A stretch of DNA of 64,000 nt, from positions 372,001-436,000 of the forward strand of contig CP114121.1 in assembly GCA_029959195.1 (NCBI GenBank). Reading direction: 5' to 3'. The notes beneath the pieces were generated by a model. It was not told where the DNA came from. It worked only from the letters and a program-made list of their open reading frames with translations, and made no database searches. Shown here one piece after another: positions 25,098 to 37,903 of the stretch. How positions within the stretch are numbered: the first letter of the stretch is position 1; every line of letters begins with the position of its first letter. Position numbers and translations under genes: made by a program. The DNA comes from Dictyophora rubrovolvata. Lineage: Eukaryota; Basidiomycota; Agaricomycetes; Phallales; Phallaceae.

Positions 25098-28000
25098 TCA
25101 ATAAGAGAATATCATGAGCCAGGGGTTCAAAACGAATGGGAATAGGACATGACATCCCACTTGGACTCTTAACAAAACCGCGTGAGCAAGAGTTCGTGAG
25201 TACGAAAGGAGTTCACGCACGAAAGAGGGAAAATAACCGCCCATTCTACCCCTGAAATTCGCCAACCAGAGGGGATTAGAGGTGTACTGAGTACGATGAT
25301 ACCGACAATGACAATGAAGCAAATCAGGAAACTCAGCCAGAACCTGGTTGATGTTCAAATTATTTTTTTTCGGACGAAATACCAAATTGTTATGGAACTA
25401 ACTGACCGTTTAATGATTCTCGGGAATTCCTTGAAAAAGTTTGATACCTCGACTTCCTTTTTAGTAGCGCTCCAAGACATATTGTAGCTGAATAAATGCG
25501 CCAAAATTGCCCCCGACAAATGCAGACTCAACCCGCCGAAGAAGAAGAAGCTGAATTTTTTTCAGGTTGGGTAATAATCGATGACAGAATTGATCGACAC
25601 TTACAAAAATGGCACCCATTTAATATTTGACCACAAAGCTCTGAACTAATGGATAATTAATGAGCTGAAAAAAATTCCCTCTTTCATATGCATACCAGAT
25701 CTTTTCCGTAAAGCCGATAGTCGAGGATCGTGATACCTATATTACCAGCACCAACGAAGACCACTGTGATCGCCAACCACATTTCCCAGCTTCGCATATA
25801 AAATCCATCTACGGGCACTGAAAACCCAAGGAGAAGGTAATTCAAAAGGGTCAGCGTCAAGGCTGCCGCAATGCCATCTTGAATAATCTCAGTAATCAGA
25901 ACACATGGATAAAATGTTTTAAATAAATACATACAGTATGAGAACATATCTTGACAAAATAATTAGTAAGGACCGGAGATGATGAGTCTCGATAGGCACA
26001 CATACAGCTCAGCATGGATATCTTGTAGTGCAACGGAACTTTTGACCAAACAAAATCACGCATCCGTTTTGTCACTGGCGACTTGTAAGGCCATTGATAA
26101 ATAGGGTTGAAAAGCAATCTGTGAATGTGAGTGATACAGAGGGGATATAAAATATTTTTTTGAAAAATACTAACTCGTTGCATCCTATAAGAAGATAATT
26201 GGTATAGGTTCAATCCGTACGAGCATATATACATACCATAAGCGTATTTCATCCACCTGTTCAACTCATCATCACATGTGAGTGATACACCCTCCTTGAA
26301 TCCACCGGCAGAATAGTTAGCCCACCTAAGACGAAAAGAATATAGATGAGAGAGAAGGTGAGAAAAAAAGGATAGCTTTTACCGAATGACATATCCATTC
26401 AATTGGAGTCGCAAACTCATATCGAAATCCTCAGATACATGAGCTTCACTCCAAAATTTGGTTTTCCCGTCTACGGGATCGACGAATGCAGCGTCCTGTA
26501 CAGCTGACCAACGGAGAAATCTAAATTGTCTGAGTATGAAAGCAGGAACTCATAGCAAACAATATCATACGCATTGTGGCCGACAAATGGTGCGACCTCA
26601 CCGTTTGCGGTAGCAGCACTGATGCAATGGTTTATTCTTCGTGTGAAATATGTCATCCCATTCTTAGAAAAAGTGTAAGGTCGAAGAAGCAGTAAAGTAA
26701 GTCAATTTCTTTTTTTTTTTTTACCTCGAACCAATGGTTTGCAACTTGCATAACGTCACTCTCATGCTGAATAATTGCGACTTCTGAGCATTGTTCCAAC
26801 TCTCTTGCCGCATCTCGAAAGCAGTCTTCCGGAACCTGGGTATCCGAGTCCACCAATAAAATAATTTCACCTATTCTCAAGGATCGAGCGCAACTAGCCC
26901 ATGCCTCACCGTTCGTTTCGGTTACAGCGATGCTGAGTGCTCGCTCTTCGATGCTGTCGCGGTGCAGTGGTCGATAAGGGTTTGCCGGATTAGGCAGGTT
27001 GGCATCATGTTGGGTATATTCAGGGAAGGCGTTGGGATTCGTTTCCAAGATTTCAATAATTTCTTCCATACGGCGAGATAGTGCTAAACCAAAATTCATA
27101 TTTGACGCTTTCTGAAGTATCGGATAAATCGGGAGAATCGAGGGTAGAATACAACAAAAACTCTTATTCACCTTGAACCGTCCCGCTCTTTTGAAACCAT
27201 TTGGTTCATTGGAATGTTTTGGTCTGGCTACCCAGCCGATATTATTTTCGGCATACAACTTGAGACGCGTCTCCCGCTCCTCTTCATCAACAAGCTACAG
27301 AAAGGGAAAGAGAATTAGTGAAATTGAGTGCAATTCAAAGGCTTATTTAATACCTGCAAACCATCGTCACACAAGAAAATGGTACTCGAACCACCTTGTC
27401 GAGCGTATGTCACCATAGCTTCTTTGATGGATCTGATAGAAGGTGCACTTTGTAGGGATGAAACATCGGAGAGGTAATAATAATAAGGCTAAGACCGAAC
27501 GTATTAATTAAAATGTCGATCACTCACATGACCCTTTCACAACTTTCCTTGTACACGGGCATCTGAATGGTGATATGAGGCAGCCTTTCCATTTTGACGG
27601 GTTCTGGGGGTATAGCACTGAAATACTTGCTGTTTTCTCGATAATGCGCAGTAGGACCAATGCTGAAAAGAATAACAATAAGAATAAGAATAAGAAAATG
27701 ATGTCATGTGCTTACACGAAGGATATAGAATTTATAAGCTGAAGAGCAAAAAACAGCGAGACACAGAACACGAGGGGGGAGGTCACTAGAAGGATAAACC
27801 GCATGAATGACCCGTCCAAAAGAAACTCGCGAACCAAGACATTGACACCGCTTCCGACAAATACTAAGGAGAAAATCGTCAGCTCATAAAAAAGGAAAGG
27901 AACGAGAGAGAGTATAATAATAATAATACCTGCGGCAAGTGCGGTGGCCAAACCGATATATACGTTGGCATAAATGCGGGTGGTTCTTTTAGATTGGGAA

Positions 28001-28820
28001 ACGAGGGCGCCATTGGTGCTGTAACTGCTAGTTTTTTCGATATCACTGGCTTGGGAGAGCATGAATTTTTCGTCGGGAGCGGGTATGTTTCCATAAGCGG
28101 GAGAGAATGCACTGCGACTGGCTGAAGAATAACGGTAATTTGATAAGGCAGGGGGAGGGGGAAGAGGTAAGCGAGTTTGTGAGTTTGAGGCTGAAGGAGA
28201 GAGGGGAGTAGCAGATGCAGAACCGGGTGAGCCGTTGAGAGAGCCATTTCCGTTGGCAGAGGGAAGATGAATGCGTTCGCGCCACACGAGTTTTACGAGA
28301 CGGTCTTCGAAATCGGCACAAGAAGGTATAATGTCGGTGACTCTGTCTTCCCAAACGACGAGGACGCGTTCATCACGAATGAATGCTGCACGTTGGTCCT
28401 TTTCGGCTGTCGCAAGGTCCTCTATGGTATCTAAGACCTGAATGCGGGTATCATCGTCTATGAACAGGTAATGCTGGGGGTCGTTAAGGAGACCAAAGAC
28501 GGCATGGATGGCGGCACTGCGTAATTTCACAGCAACTTCTGGATTGAGAGCAACTACGGCAGTGTGGAATGGCTCGAGAAGAACGTTTTCGTAGGGAAAA
28601 ACGCGAAACGAGCCTGGCTGGACTCGAAGACATACACCGCATGATACATTGTCGACCTGTGGTTTGAACCAAGCGTCGCCCTGCGTCTGAAAAACGGAAA
28701 ATTGTCAGGACTAATGTTTCGTATAGCGTGCAACGCCCAGCAGAGCAAAGCAAAAAAGTAGGAAAACCATACCTGCTTGAAAATATGGTGGAGGAGGGCG
28801 TCGTATGCGTCGTAGTCCAT
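25098..28820 (-). CDS. membrane glycosyltransferase family 2 (glucan/cellulose-synthase-like)
   Basis: Polytopic processive-type glycosyltransferase, probably making a beta-linked cell-wall or extracellular polysaccharide at the plasma membrane. Starts MDYDAYDALLHHIFKQ. A soluble N-terminal domain follows (SCGVCLRVQPGSFRVFPYEN, YLFIDDDTRIQVLDTIEDLA), then a Ser/Pro linker and helices. The GT-A domain starts ITIQMPVYKESCERVI, with the donor/metal motif ILLVDSDTQVPEDCF, GHNAY..RW, and the acceptor-side VSEDFDMSLRLQLNGY. The final motif reads CDDELNRWMKYAYG rather than the classic QxxRW. C-terminal helices end LNPWLMIFSY at the stop 25098-25100. Many introns; some joins between 25500 and 26700 were not resolved. 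Diverges from the GH16 gene. Polymer specificity cannot be told. Confidence 0.85.
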
Positions 28821-29146
28821 GGCCTGGGGTAGCAGAAAGGCAGAGGACAGGCGAGGTTGCGATTATTATACCAGACGATTGCCAAATGCGTCACCACTAC
28901 TCAATTTCCCCGGCAAAGTCCGACAAAGCCTCCAGGCTGAATAGATGACGTCGAAAATGAAAGGGGAAGACCCCGAACACCATGCGTTTTTTGCGTTGTT
29001 TCCTGTCGAAATTTATTTTACTATTTTATTATTTATTATTATTATTATTGACCCTCATGGCATGAAAAGTCAAAAAGAGCACACATTTCAAGACAAACAG
29101 CCCACCGCTCTAATTCCCCCTTGCCTCTGCCTCCAGCCTAACTCGA
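28821..29146. promoter_or_regulatory. shared promoter of GT2 and GH16 cell-wall genes
   Basis: 326 bp between divergent start codons. Contains an ATTATT repeat tract near 29025-29050 and pyrimidine-rich leader sequence before the GH16 start. Co-regulation is an inference from orientation and function. Confidence 0.45.
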
Positions 29147-31404
29147 ATGGCCCGCCCTCCTCGCCAGTCTGTCCCCAGCTTCTATCTCACTCCAAGAGAC
29201 AGCGAGGAAGACTTCTATGGCATACAGCAACTCGTCGTTGATACCGGTGAGGAGCTGGCCCCCGCCAATCGCCATTCGACGTCAGACGTGTTTGCAGATC
29301 CACCGCCATCGTCCACCGACCACTCTTCGTCCAGCCAGCAGCACCCGCAGCCTCAGTCACTACCTGATCCTTTCCGTTTCCCGCTTTCTTTTGCCAATGG
29401 CCCGCAACCCGCGCCCCCACCGAACGGCAGACCTGGTGTCTCCCAGCAATCATCATCATCTCCAACCCCTTCAACTCACCTTTCTCGCCAAAAGATGCCT
29501 CCTCCGAGTGCATATACAGACCCACGGCCAGATTCACCCGCTAGTGTCTCTCGAGTAACCGATGAAAGCCATTTTCCTCGTCCAGACCCTCCTTTTCTTC
29601 GCGAAAATTCGCGTTTTACGCCTATCAGTCGGTCCAGCTCAGCCCACAGTTTCGCTCCGGCTCCGCAGCCCTGGTCAGGTTCCATGGCGTCTAGAGCGAG
29701 CATCGTGCCCTCACACTCGGGGTTAGGCAATAACACGCCTCCGCCAGGTTTGAATACTAGTGACATACCCCGACCCAGGCTCAAACGTAAACCGGTACGT
29801 TCATACGGTCGTCTCAGCCTCCACCGTGTTTTTTTACACAGTTAACTGAACCCTTTTCTTTCCAGAGTTTCACCTCAACCTTTCTCAAAGAACCAGTTCA
29901 GAAAACCTGGCTTCAAAAACCCGATAAATGGTCCGTTTTCGGCCAATGGCTCACTCGTCTTCTATTTTTGCTGGGTGTATGCGCTGCAGGCGCCATTTGT
30001 TATTTAGGCGCAATCGACATACCTCAGCTAGGAAATGTATGCCTTGTTATGGAGGATAATTTCGACTCGCTAAACACAAATACTTGGTTGCAAGAAGTGG
30101 AGCTCAAAGGATTTGAAGACGGTCAATTCCAATGGTTTACTTCCAACTCCAATAATAGGCGAGAAATAAATATTCCACAGTAGCTTTCAGTTCACTCTGG
30201 CTCATATGCTTTTGCAGTTTTGTCCAGGACGGCAAACTCTTTATTGTTCCAACCCTCACTTCGAACGTCATAGGTCATCAAGCCATTTTTGACGGATCCA
30301 AGGTCTCTCTTCAAGGCTGCACGGCACCCAATGGTTCGGATTGCACAGCCGTCAGCAGTAATGGTTCTGAAACCGTTATCAATCCTGTACAAAGTGCTAG
30401 ACTTAGCACTCGAAAAAGCTTCAGCATTCAGTATGGTAAAATCGAGGTAACAGCGAAAATGCCGACAGGTGATTGGGTAAGAGTTATGTTCCATTATTCA
30501 AGCCACCCACCCGTTTTCATTTATTTATCAATTTTCTTCTTCTTAAGCTCTGGCCAGCTATATCCATGCTTCCCGTAAATAATACCTATGGACCCTGGCC
30601 GCTGAGCGGAGAAATTGATATCGCGATGTCTAGAGGGAACGATATGAATTATCCGGCTCAAGGAAATAATTTCGTCAGTTCAGCTCTGACGTGGGGGCCG
30701 ACAACATTCCTGAATTCTTGGTTCAAAACTTTCGGCTGGGTTGAACAACGTCGCGCCTCATTCGCGGATCAGTACAGGACGTACACCCTTGAATGGAATC
30801 AAGATTTCATGTTGAGTATTCTTCTTCCTTTTATCTTCTTTTTCCTCTTTCGCTGCTTTCCGAGTTACTTATCTCCTGATCACAATAAAAGGCGCTTCTA
30901 TATTGATAAACGCACTATATCCCCTTATGAGATATCATTTACCAAAAAATCACTACTCGAACAAGGAAAATTCCCTCCCGTAATTACCGATGGTGCTAAC
31001 GAGATCGCCCTTCCTAATCCCTGGAAAAATCGAGGCAACAATGCACCATTTGATCAACGTACGTTTTGTTTGATTGTGAAATGACGCACTAGTATTCACT
31101 TTGAGGACGCATACTTAGCATTTTATCTTGTCCTCACTTTGGGAGCTGGTGGTACAAACGGCTGGTTTCCAGACGGCAAAGGCGGCAAGCCATGGTTTGA
31201 CCAGAGCGCGACAGCAATGCGCGATTTCGCGCTTGATCAGGACACTTGGTCCAAAACGTGGCCTGAGGATATCACCCAACGAGCGATGATTGTGTAAGTT
31301 TTTCTTATTTCCTGCCCACGCGGTGACGGTCTGGATTGGTACTAATTAACGGCTCCATCGGGGGTCCTGCAGCGACTCCGTCAAAATGTGGCGCACTTGC
31401 TAGA
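29147..31404 (+). CDS. GH16 beta-glucan-modifying type II membrane protein (KRE6-like role)
   Basis: Cell-wall glucan-associated protein. About 220 cytoplasmic residues (Ser/Pro-rich, starting MARPPRQSVPSFYLTP) precede one signal-anchor helix, LTRLLFLLGVCAAGAICYLG. A lumenal or extracellular GH16 domain follows: NFDSLNTNTWLQEVELKGF, QYGKIEVTAKMPTGDW, MLPVNNTYGPWPLSGEIDIA, TLGAGGTNGWFPDGKGGKPW and VKMWRTC at the stop 31402-31404. The GH16 signature is ExDxxE. Here it reads GEIDIAMSRGND, so the first Glu (nucleophile) and Asp are present but the second Glu (acid/base) position is Met. The usual Trp before MLP is Ser. It may bind or remodel glucan weakly, or not hydrolyse at all. About seven exons. 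Confidence 0.85.
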
Positions 31405-33205
31405 TTTGGAAAGAGAAAAACATGGTCACAGTCCTTCATAACGCACTTGATCTGGCCCGTACCATCATACATATATTAAACGTCAATAACTACGTATTTT
31501 TCAGGAACGGGAAAAATGGTACATACAGGCTTAACGGATATCACTCCAGCCTATCAATAAATATCATTCATGAATTATTCGTTATTTTTTGTCCACGCGA
31601 TTGCTTATCAGCGGTCTTTTTTTATCACTCACGATCAGTTCCTTGTATCTTTCGCATTCCCAATCATTTTCTTTCTCCCTCTACGAACCCACGAGTTTTC
31701 TGTTTCTCCGACAGGACACACATTATTACTCATGAGACTTTTAACCTACGGGACAAACGGACTTGATTTTACATACATAAACAAAATCTATGATTTTTTT
31801 ATTTCGTGTTTCATAATATAAATCAGAGAAGCCTTTAGACTTCCTTACATGGAGGATGGTTTACTGGATTTAATAATGTTCGTCTGAGATGATCACGCAA
31901 CGCGATATCACAATGAACGTGGAGGCTAACAGACCCCGGACACTCTGATTATCAGACAGAACTCCGCCTCCCGCCTTCCTCACGGCATCCTTGCCTTTTT
32001 CCATCATCATTTCTTCAACTCCAAAATCTCGTTACCAGGGCTACGACCGTTCGAGAGTTCCGTCAGGTCCCGTTCTAGTCACGACTTAGCATCTCGTCAT
32101 CATTGACGTAAACATAGAACCACTGACGGGCACTGTTTATTTTCAGTTTTAGCCTCATTGACAGCGGGTATGCCGTTCCCTGGAGTACTTATGACAATCA
32201 TAGATAACAAAGCTGGTTCCCCGCAGAAGCGGAAGAAACGATCCATTGATCACCAATTCTTTCCTTTTAAGAAATGAAATGACCCTGATTCATATGCACA
32301 GATAACGGAAGTGAATCTCGCTGGCGTTATTGTCTTTTTGAGGACCAGCCATGAGTTGGCTTTACCAAGTGTGTATAACACCCCATTGACCGTTCGCATA
32401 TGCATTGCAATAGTAAGTGAAGTTATGCGATGAGTCTGTTTTGCCGAGCATTTTTGTTCCAGAAGGCTTCTCCCGTATAATAGCAACAACAGCTTTCAAT
32501 GGTTTCCACGGAAAGCTCCAGACTTCCATTCGATGTCAATATGCCATTCCCGATTTCTCTTATCTCGAAGCCCGTGGAGGGTCCGGCTGTTTTGTCTAAA
32601 GACACAATTAATTAAAAAGCAAACATTCGACTTCCCGGTGTGAATATTTAGGAGAATTACTATATTCGCAACTACTCACTATGCGTCCCGACGTTCAATA
32701 GGTATTGATATGTCCCAAAACAGATCATTCAGGATAACAAATGAACTTGACCTGTCAGGCCCTTGGTTATAAGGAAGAGACCCTCGGAAAATGAGCTTTT
32801 TTTATCATAAAAGGATTTAGATCTGGCCGCAAAGGACTACCGACTATCACTTCGTAACAAATAGAAGCCATATCTACTAGGCAGTCTGCCTAATACTAAT
32901 TCAAAGTCTTGTTGTAACGCCTTATTGGACGAGTGACGAAGAAATCCAAATTCGAAAGTCTTGGTCTTGTCCTTCATATAACTTAAATAAATTGACCAAA
33001 TACAAGTCTTAGTCCAACTATATCCTCTCCGCTATATGTATATAACACATGTTGAGTAAACCTAGATGCAGTGGTTAGTGTCCTGTAAATACTCTGGATC
33101 GTGAGAAGCTTACATACTCACCCACGTGATTTACACGCTATTTCGACGCGTTACATACCCGTGACAGCCTCGTTTTCTTTGACCTGCGTCCGTCGAATCT
33201 AGGTG
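31405..33205. other. 1.8-kb region without a supported gene
   Basis: Contains short open frames on both strands. Near 32280-32430 a plus frame reads DPDSYAQITEVNLAGVIVFL; on the minus strand at 32423-32605 another reads TGFEIREIGNGILTSNGSLE. Neither shows a family, a convincing start or exon structure. It probably holds the GH16 3' UTR, the DBF4 promoter and decayed sequence. Confidence 0.4.
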
Positions 33206-35294
33206 ATGACCACAGTTGCTCGTCGACCTCTTAGTGTTCGTCAATCGGAACAGTCTGTCAAGTTTGAGAAAACTGTTTCTTCTTTTTCTACGACGCGTCA
33301 GGCCTGCTTCGTAACTCCTACTCCGAAGCGGCCTCGTTCACCAGATTTAGATGATGTCAATTACTCCAAGAAATGCAAGAATACCAATCAACCTTTCGTG
33401 CCAAAGCCCAAGATAACACTCTCCGCCGCACGCGATACCAGAGATCCGGAAGATAGACTACGTCAGAAACAACAGCGCCAGCTAGCAAACCAAGAATTTA
33501 TCACCAAGTATACCAAAGCATTCCCAACATTCGTTTTTTTCTTCGATGAGAGATGTGGTGGAAGATATCAGGTGGAAAGTAGCATACTTGCTCTTGGTGG
33601 TGTATGAAAATGAGCACTATCCACTTCTTTTCACTAACTCGCGTCATAAGCGAATTGAACACTTCTTCTCAGCACATGTAACACACGTGATAACGAACTG
33701 TCCTCAACCTCCGAAGACTGAGCAACATGATCCCAACAAAGAAAACTATCTTAACAAGATTTCCACAATCAAAGGAACAGCTCTGAAAAGTCCTATTCAA
33801 CTCAAGATATGGTGGGTGGTGGTGACACTGATTTGTACTCATCTCACATAGTTTTTTCTGCAGCGATCAAAGCTATGATAAGCTTGTTCGAGACGCTGTT
33901 AGACTAAATCGTAAAATCTGGAATCTTCCGAGTATGTCTTTTTTTTACCATTGTCTTATTCTTCCTTCATTAACGCAACCTTGACTCGATCGATACCTAG
34001 AATTAGAGAGCGTACTTTCGCGTTTAATAAATAGCTCCGTGAAATCGAAGGTGGAAGAACAATCGACACCATTAACGCAATTACTAGAAAAGGAACGCTT
34101 GAACGGCACGACTGAACGAGACCCAAAAGAAAAACGACACGATTATCAATATTTTTCCAAAGGGTCGCACTTTTTTCTCGTTGAGGATATTCGAGGAGAA
34201 GTCGCTCCCGTCGCAATTATGGAATACACTTCGCTAAGTAGAAACGATAAAACGCCATCCTATCCTGTATTATACATGGATCCGAGAGCCAGGAGTCCTT
34301 TTACAAAGTATGACGAGAAGGAAGCAAGAAAGCAGGAAAAGATTGAGGCAAACGAGAAACTGAGAGACGCAGAAAGGGCGAGAAGGCACGCCAAAGTGAA
34401 GGAGTTGCTGAAGAAGGACAGTGGAGTTCGCGCAGCTGATCATTTGCGAAGACGCGCTTCCATGAGCAATTTGGAGGACCACGTCAAGCTTTCTCTAGGA
34501 AAGTATCCTGAGGCTGACAGTCGGGAAAACAGTGGAATGAATAATAGCACGGTAAGGTGCAGAGGAGACGATCAGGTGGCTTCAGGTATAGCCCCTTCAA
34601 CGCTGGGTTTCGGAAATGGGTATCTAGCAGCATCCGGAAACAGCGTTGTAATCACTTCGACGACTACGACTTCTTTAGCCCGCAATTTAAACTCAACTCG
34701 TCTACCTCATAATCTTCGGGAACAATTGGGACGTCAAGTTATAATGAATCGAAAACTAGAAGCGTCTAACAAAGAGAATATCCAACCGCGTCTCAAGAAA
34801 TCGAAAAGCACTACGACGATGAAATTACCTGCTCGTGAAGAAACGAAGAAGCCTGGCTACTGCGAAGCTTGTCGCGTCAAGTTTGATGATTTCACGGCAG
34901 TAAGTAGAACCGCAGACTTCGTCAGTTATAGTACTAAGATTGTCGGACCGGATAGCACCTCAAAGGCAACCGACATCGCAAATTCGCCAGGAATGACGAG
35001 AATTATACGGAACTGGACACCTTGTTGGGACGTTTGGAACGCAAGACACTGGCTGAAAGAGAACTTATTATACCTACTGCTATGGTTAGAGAAACCTCAG
35101 TTACACTTCCAGAACCGGAATTTCAAGTAACGGAGCCGTCTGATGGAAGTTTGGGACCCGGAGACTATTTCTATATCCTGCGGAGAGGCTCTGAAACTGA
35201 CGACCAGTGCGAACAGGGCAGCATTATAGAGGAGGCAGAGGTGGAGGTTGAAGTGGATGACGAGGACGGATATATCATCCTTGATGATGATTGA
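33206..35294 (+). CDS. DBF4: DBF4, regulatory subunit of Cdc7 kinase
   Basis: Activates Cdc7 (DDK) to phosphorylate MCM2-7 and fire replication origins in S phase. The ATG at 33206 opens MTTVARRPLSVRQSEQ. The N-terminal BRCT-like motif N includes HVTHVITNCPQPP. Motif M is around HFFLVEDIRGEVAPVAIMEY with YPVLYMDPRARSPF. The C-terminal zinc finger is made across an intron (donor after FDDFTA at about 34898): KPGYCEACRVKFDDFTA joins HLKGNRHRKFARNDENYTEL, giving the CCHH ligands. The tail is acidic and ends YIILDDD at the stop 35292-35294. Four or so exons. The spliced zinc finger makes the assignment firm. Confidence 0.92.
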
Positions 35295-35540
35295 TAGTGA
35301 GGATAATAGGAGGCTTCATTAAGTTTATTCCACCCTGTAGTAGGTCAAGTCAATTCCTTTAGCATTTGTTAAATCGTAATGGTTTTGTTTGTATATTTTA
35401 ATGATAAATTGTAACTAACTGCTGTTATTATTACCGAACTATGTAAATACTAGGAGAAAGATATCTTGCGTCTGTATTGCTCTCATCTTGCAGTCTGAGT
35501 CACCAAAGTCACTTCCCCCTCCCTTCCCAAACACCCGTCC
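35295..35540. other. DBF4 3' flank / promoter of next gene
   Basis: 246 bp between two plus-strand genes; pyrimidine-rich just before the next start. No specific motif. Confidence 0.35.
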
Positions 35541-37296
35541 ATGTGGAAGCGATGGAGCCCGAAATTATCAACACCGCCGACTAGCGAGAATACAATTGCT
35601 GAACCTGACACTCATTTAAACAATATACCTTCCCAACCTGTGGTGACTCCTAAAGAAACGGCGACATCCGGGCTACAAGACGGGCATTGTGATATAATAA
35701 AGGGGAGAGATCAGGAAGGAAGACACCAAATTACGGCTGAGGTTCCTCGCAATCACGATAAATCTATAAACCAGCAGCAAAACCCGTGGCAGTCATCAGG
35801 AGTTCTTACTCCATCGACAACACCAGCTGTGCAACCGCAAGGCGACTCCATCCCCGATCAGAACACCGAGAATTGCATAAATTTCGCTCATTCTGAAGCC
35901 TTTCAATCCATTAACACCTCCTTTACTATAATGTCTTCCACTGCTTCCCCAAAGAATCGAAACCGCTTTTCCACCAATCCTATTTCTATCATCGGTTCCT
36001 TGTTATTCTCTGCAAAGACGAACGGAGATGGCCAAGCGAAGCAGAACAAGGACAAGCCTTCTGCGCCTCCAGCCAAAGTTTCTCGAGCAGACAAAGAAGC
36101 TTTTGCTTGCGCAACAATCATCCGGGCCTTCACTGTTCCCGCTGCGGCCAGCCAGGTTGCCTCATCACCGGCTGATCTTCAGAAAGTTAAAGACCAGCTG
36201 TCGAATCCAAAGACTGCAGCGGCTGTTATTAATCATTTAAGTCGTTTGCCTCCCCCGGCTGACGCGACGGTAGTTCCGACCATCGAGAATACTGCTACTT
36301 CTACGCGGAGCAAGCCCACACAAGCTGTTGCACTCTCGATGATAGACGAAGAGGTCGACAGACTTCTCACGTCCAAGTTGCGTGCATCCCCCAAGGTTCG
36401 CCTAGCGACGGGTGAACAACCGGTGGAGGGCCTCATTTCTATGCTCCACGCAACTTTACCATCTATTCAAGAAGCAGTGAAAGACTTAAAAGCGGTGTCA
36501 ATCTTGGGGACTAACGGAGATTTGGGGATTGGGGTTTCAGTGGAAAGTGATCCTTCCGCTATTCTCAGCGGCAGCATCCCCAGTGCTCAAACACTTTTAA
36601 CGGGCTTAGAGGACATCTCACAGTGTTTGTTATCTTTCGGGTATGCAACCGATGAACTACCCTATCCAAATGACAAGGATGTTCATCCACCAACGGATAG
36701 GATCTCGTTGTTATATTGTAAGTATATTGCTTGCCCTGCTTTTGACAGACGTTCTGAGCCTTTTCTCTTTGAACTTGAAGATTGGTGGGGATTTGAAATA
36801 TGTATCCCACATGCGTCTATGGAATATTTGGCAGTATGTCTTCAAAATTTTATTCATTCATTTCATTGGATTTGCGTGTTTACTGATATGTTCAGAAAGT
36901 GGACTCCGTCGTCAATACGTTGAGTCGGCTTCTCACAGCCATCTCAGTCGTCAGTCCCCAAGTCAGGCAGTTTCTTCCCGTTGCACACTACGTCGCAAGT
37001 GCCATAGATTTTGAATGGGATTCGATACAGTCGAACGATAAGGGCCAAGGCGTGATCTGTACTGGTACTTGGTAAGCTATTCATTCCTGCTCTCGATTTT
37101 CCCCTGCCTTATGATCGTGAACATGGTCTAGGTTGGTGGCTATTGCTGTAGTAAGTCATTTCTATTCAAAAATCAATATCCATGATATTAACAAGAGGAT
37201 GTATCGCAATAGATTCCACGCCCTTGGGATTTTCCGCCTGCTCCACCAGCTGCAAACGCGAAAGTAGATGCGACCAAACTTCCTGCATCGACTTAA
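35541..37296 (+). CDS. unrecognised basidiomycete protein
   Basis: Starts MWKRWSPKLSTPPTSENTI and continues with about 130 low-complexity residues, then a Lys/Ala-rich region and an alpha-helical core (VSRADKEAFACATIIRAFTV, AVALSMIDEEVDRLLTSKL). After three introns of about 50-110 nt the conserved-looking end reads LLTAISVVSPQVRQFLPVAH, YVASAIDFEWDSIQSNDKGQ, then GVICTGTWLVAIAVIPRPWD and KVDATKLPAST to the stop 37294-37296. I recall similar C-terminal segments in hypothetical proteins of other mushrooms, but know no function. No transmembrane segment or signal peptide. An in-frame ATG at about 35930 (MSSTASPKNRNRFS) could be the true start, because the 130 residues before it are poor in order. 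Confidence 0.7.
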
Positions 37297-37558
37297 TAGC
37301 TCTTCGACCAGTCGTGGTGTTAAACACGTGCTTCCTACCTTTTTTTAAGTACCGATAGTCTTCTCTTGTTTTTATTTATGATGTATATGACATTTAACGA
37401 CTCCTTCATGACTTTATATATATATTATTACACTCGTTACATAACAATCCAAGGGGAAAGACGGAAGGAGACTTAGACAGAGCCTTATTGGGTACGAACC
37501 TGACCATTCGGTTCTAACGTAAAAAAAGATTCAGCTGAGTTTTGTAAAACTGACACCA

Positions 37559-37903
37559 TCAATACCGACCGATGAAATCAATCGAACTACCGGTTAAACT
37601 TTGCAGAGTCTGAACATACTGCTCAGGCACATCCGCAGTAAAACCTTTCATGAGGGTACCAAACTCATTCGAATTCGAATTCACAGAACCACCTTGGTGG
37701 GAATAGCGCATGAGACAAGCGAGAAAGAAGCACAGACGGATGAGAACTTTACCATTGTCGATTATGTTGGTTCTACAAGCGTTAATTTCGCTCTATACAA
37801 CGGCAAAGCGGGCGCAAATCAGATATAAGGAGGCTCAACGAGACTGAAGAGGACGACTTACCTCGGTAGCTGTGTCTTTGAAAACGACAATATATTCAGG
37901 CAT
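37559..37903 (-). CDS. I9-type proteinase inhibitor (Pbi2-like)
   Basis: Small cytosolic inhibitor related to the propeptide of subtilisin-like proteases and to yeast proteinase B inhibitor 2. Three exons with two introns: MPEYIVVFKDTATE, then SEINACRTNIIDNG, then GSVNSNSNEFGTLMKGFTAD, followed by VPEQYVQTLQSLTGSSIDFI and GRY at the stop 37559-37561. The opening EYIVVFKDTAT and the LMKGFTADVPEQ block are the family's signature; about 70 residues is the usual length. No signal peptide, as expected. The Cys in exon 2 is unusual for the family. Adjacent to the cupredoxin gene on the same strand. Confidence 0.85.

Noticed and set aside
32250-32605. Short frames on both strands between the GH16 and DBF4 genes
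   Set aside because: No family, no consistent splice structure and no start context; kept only as a note on the gap.
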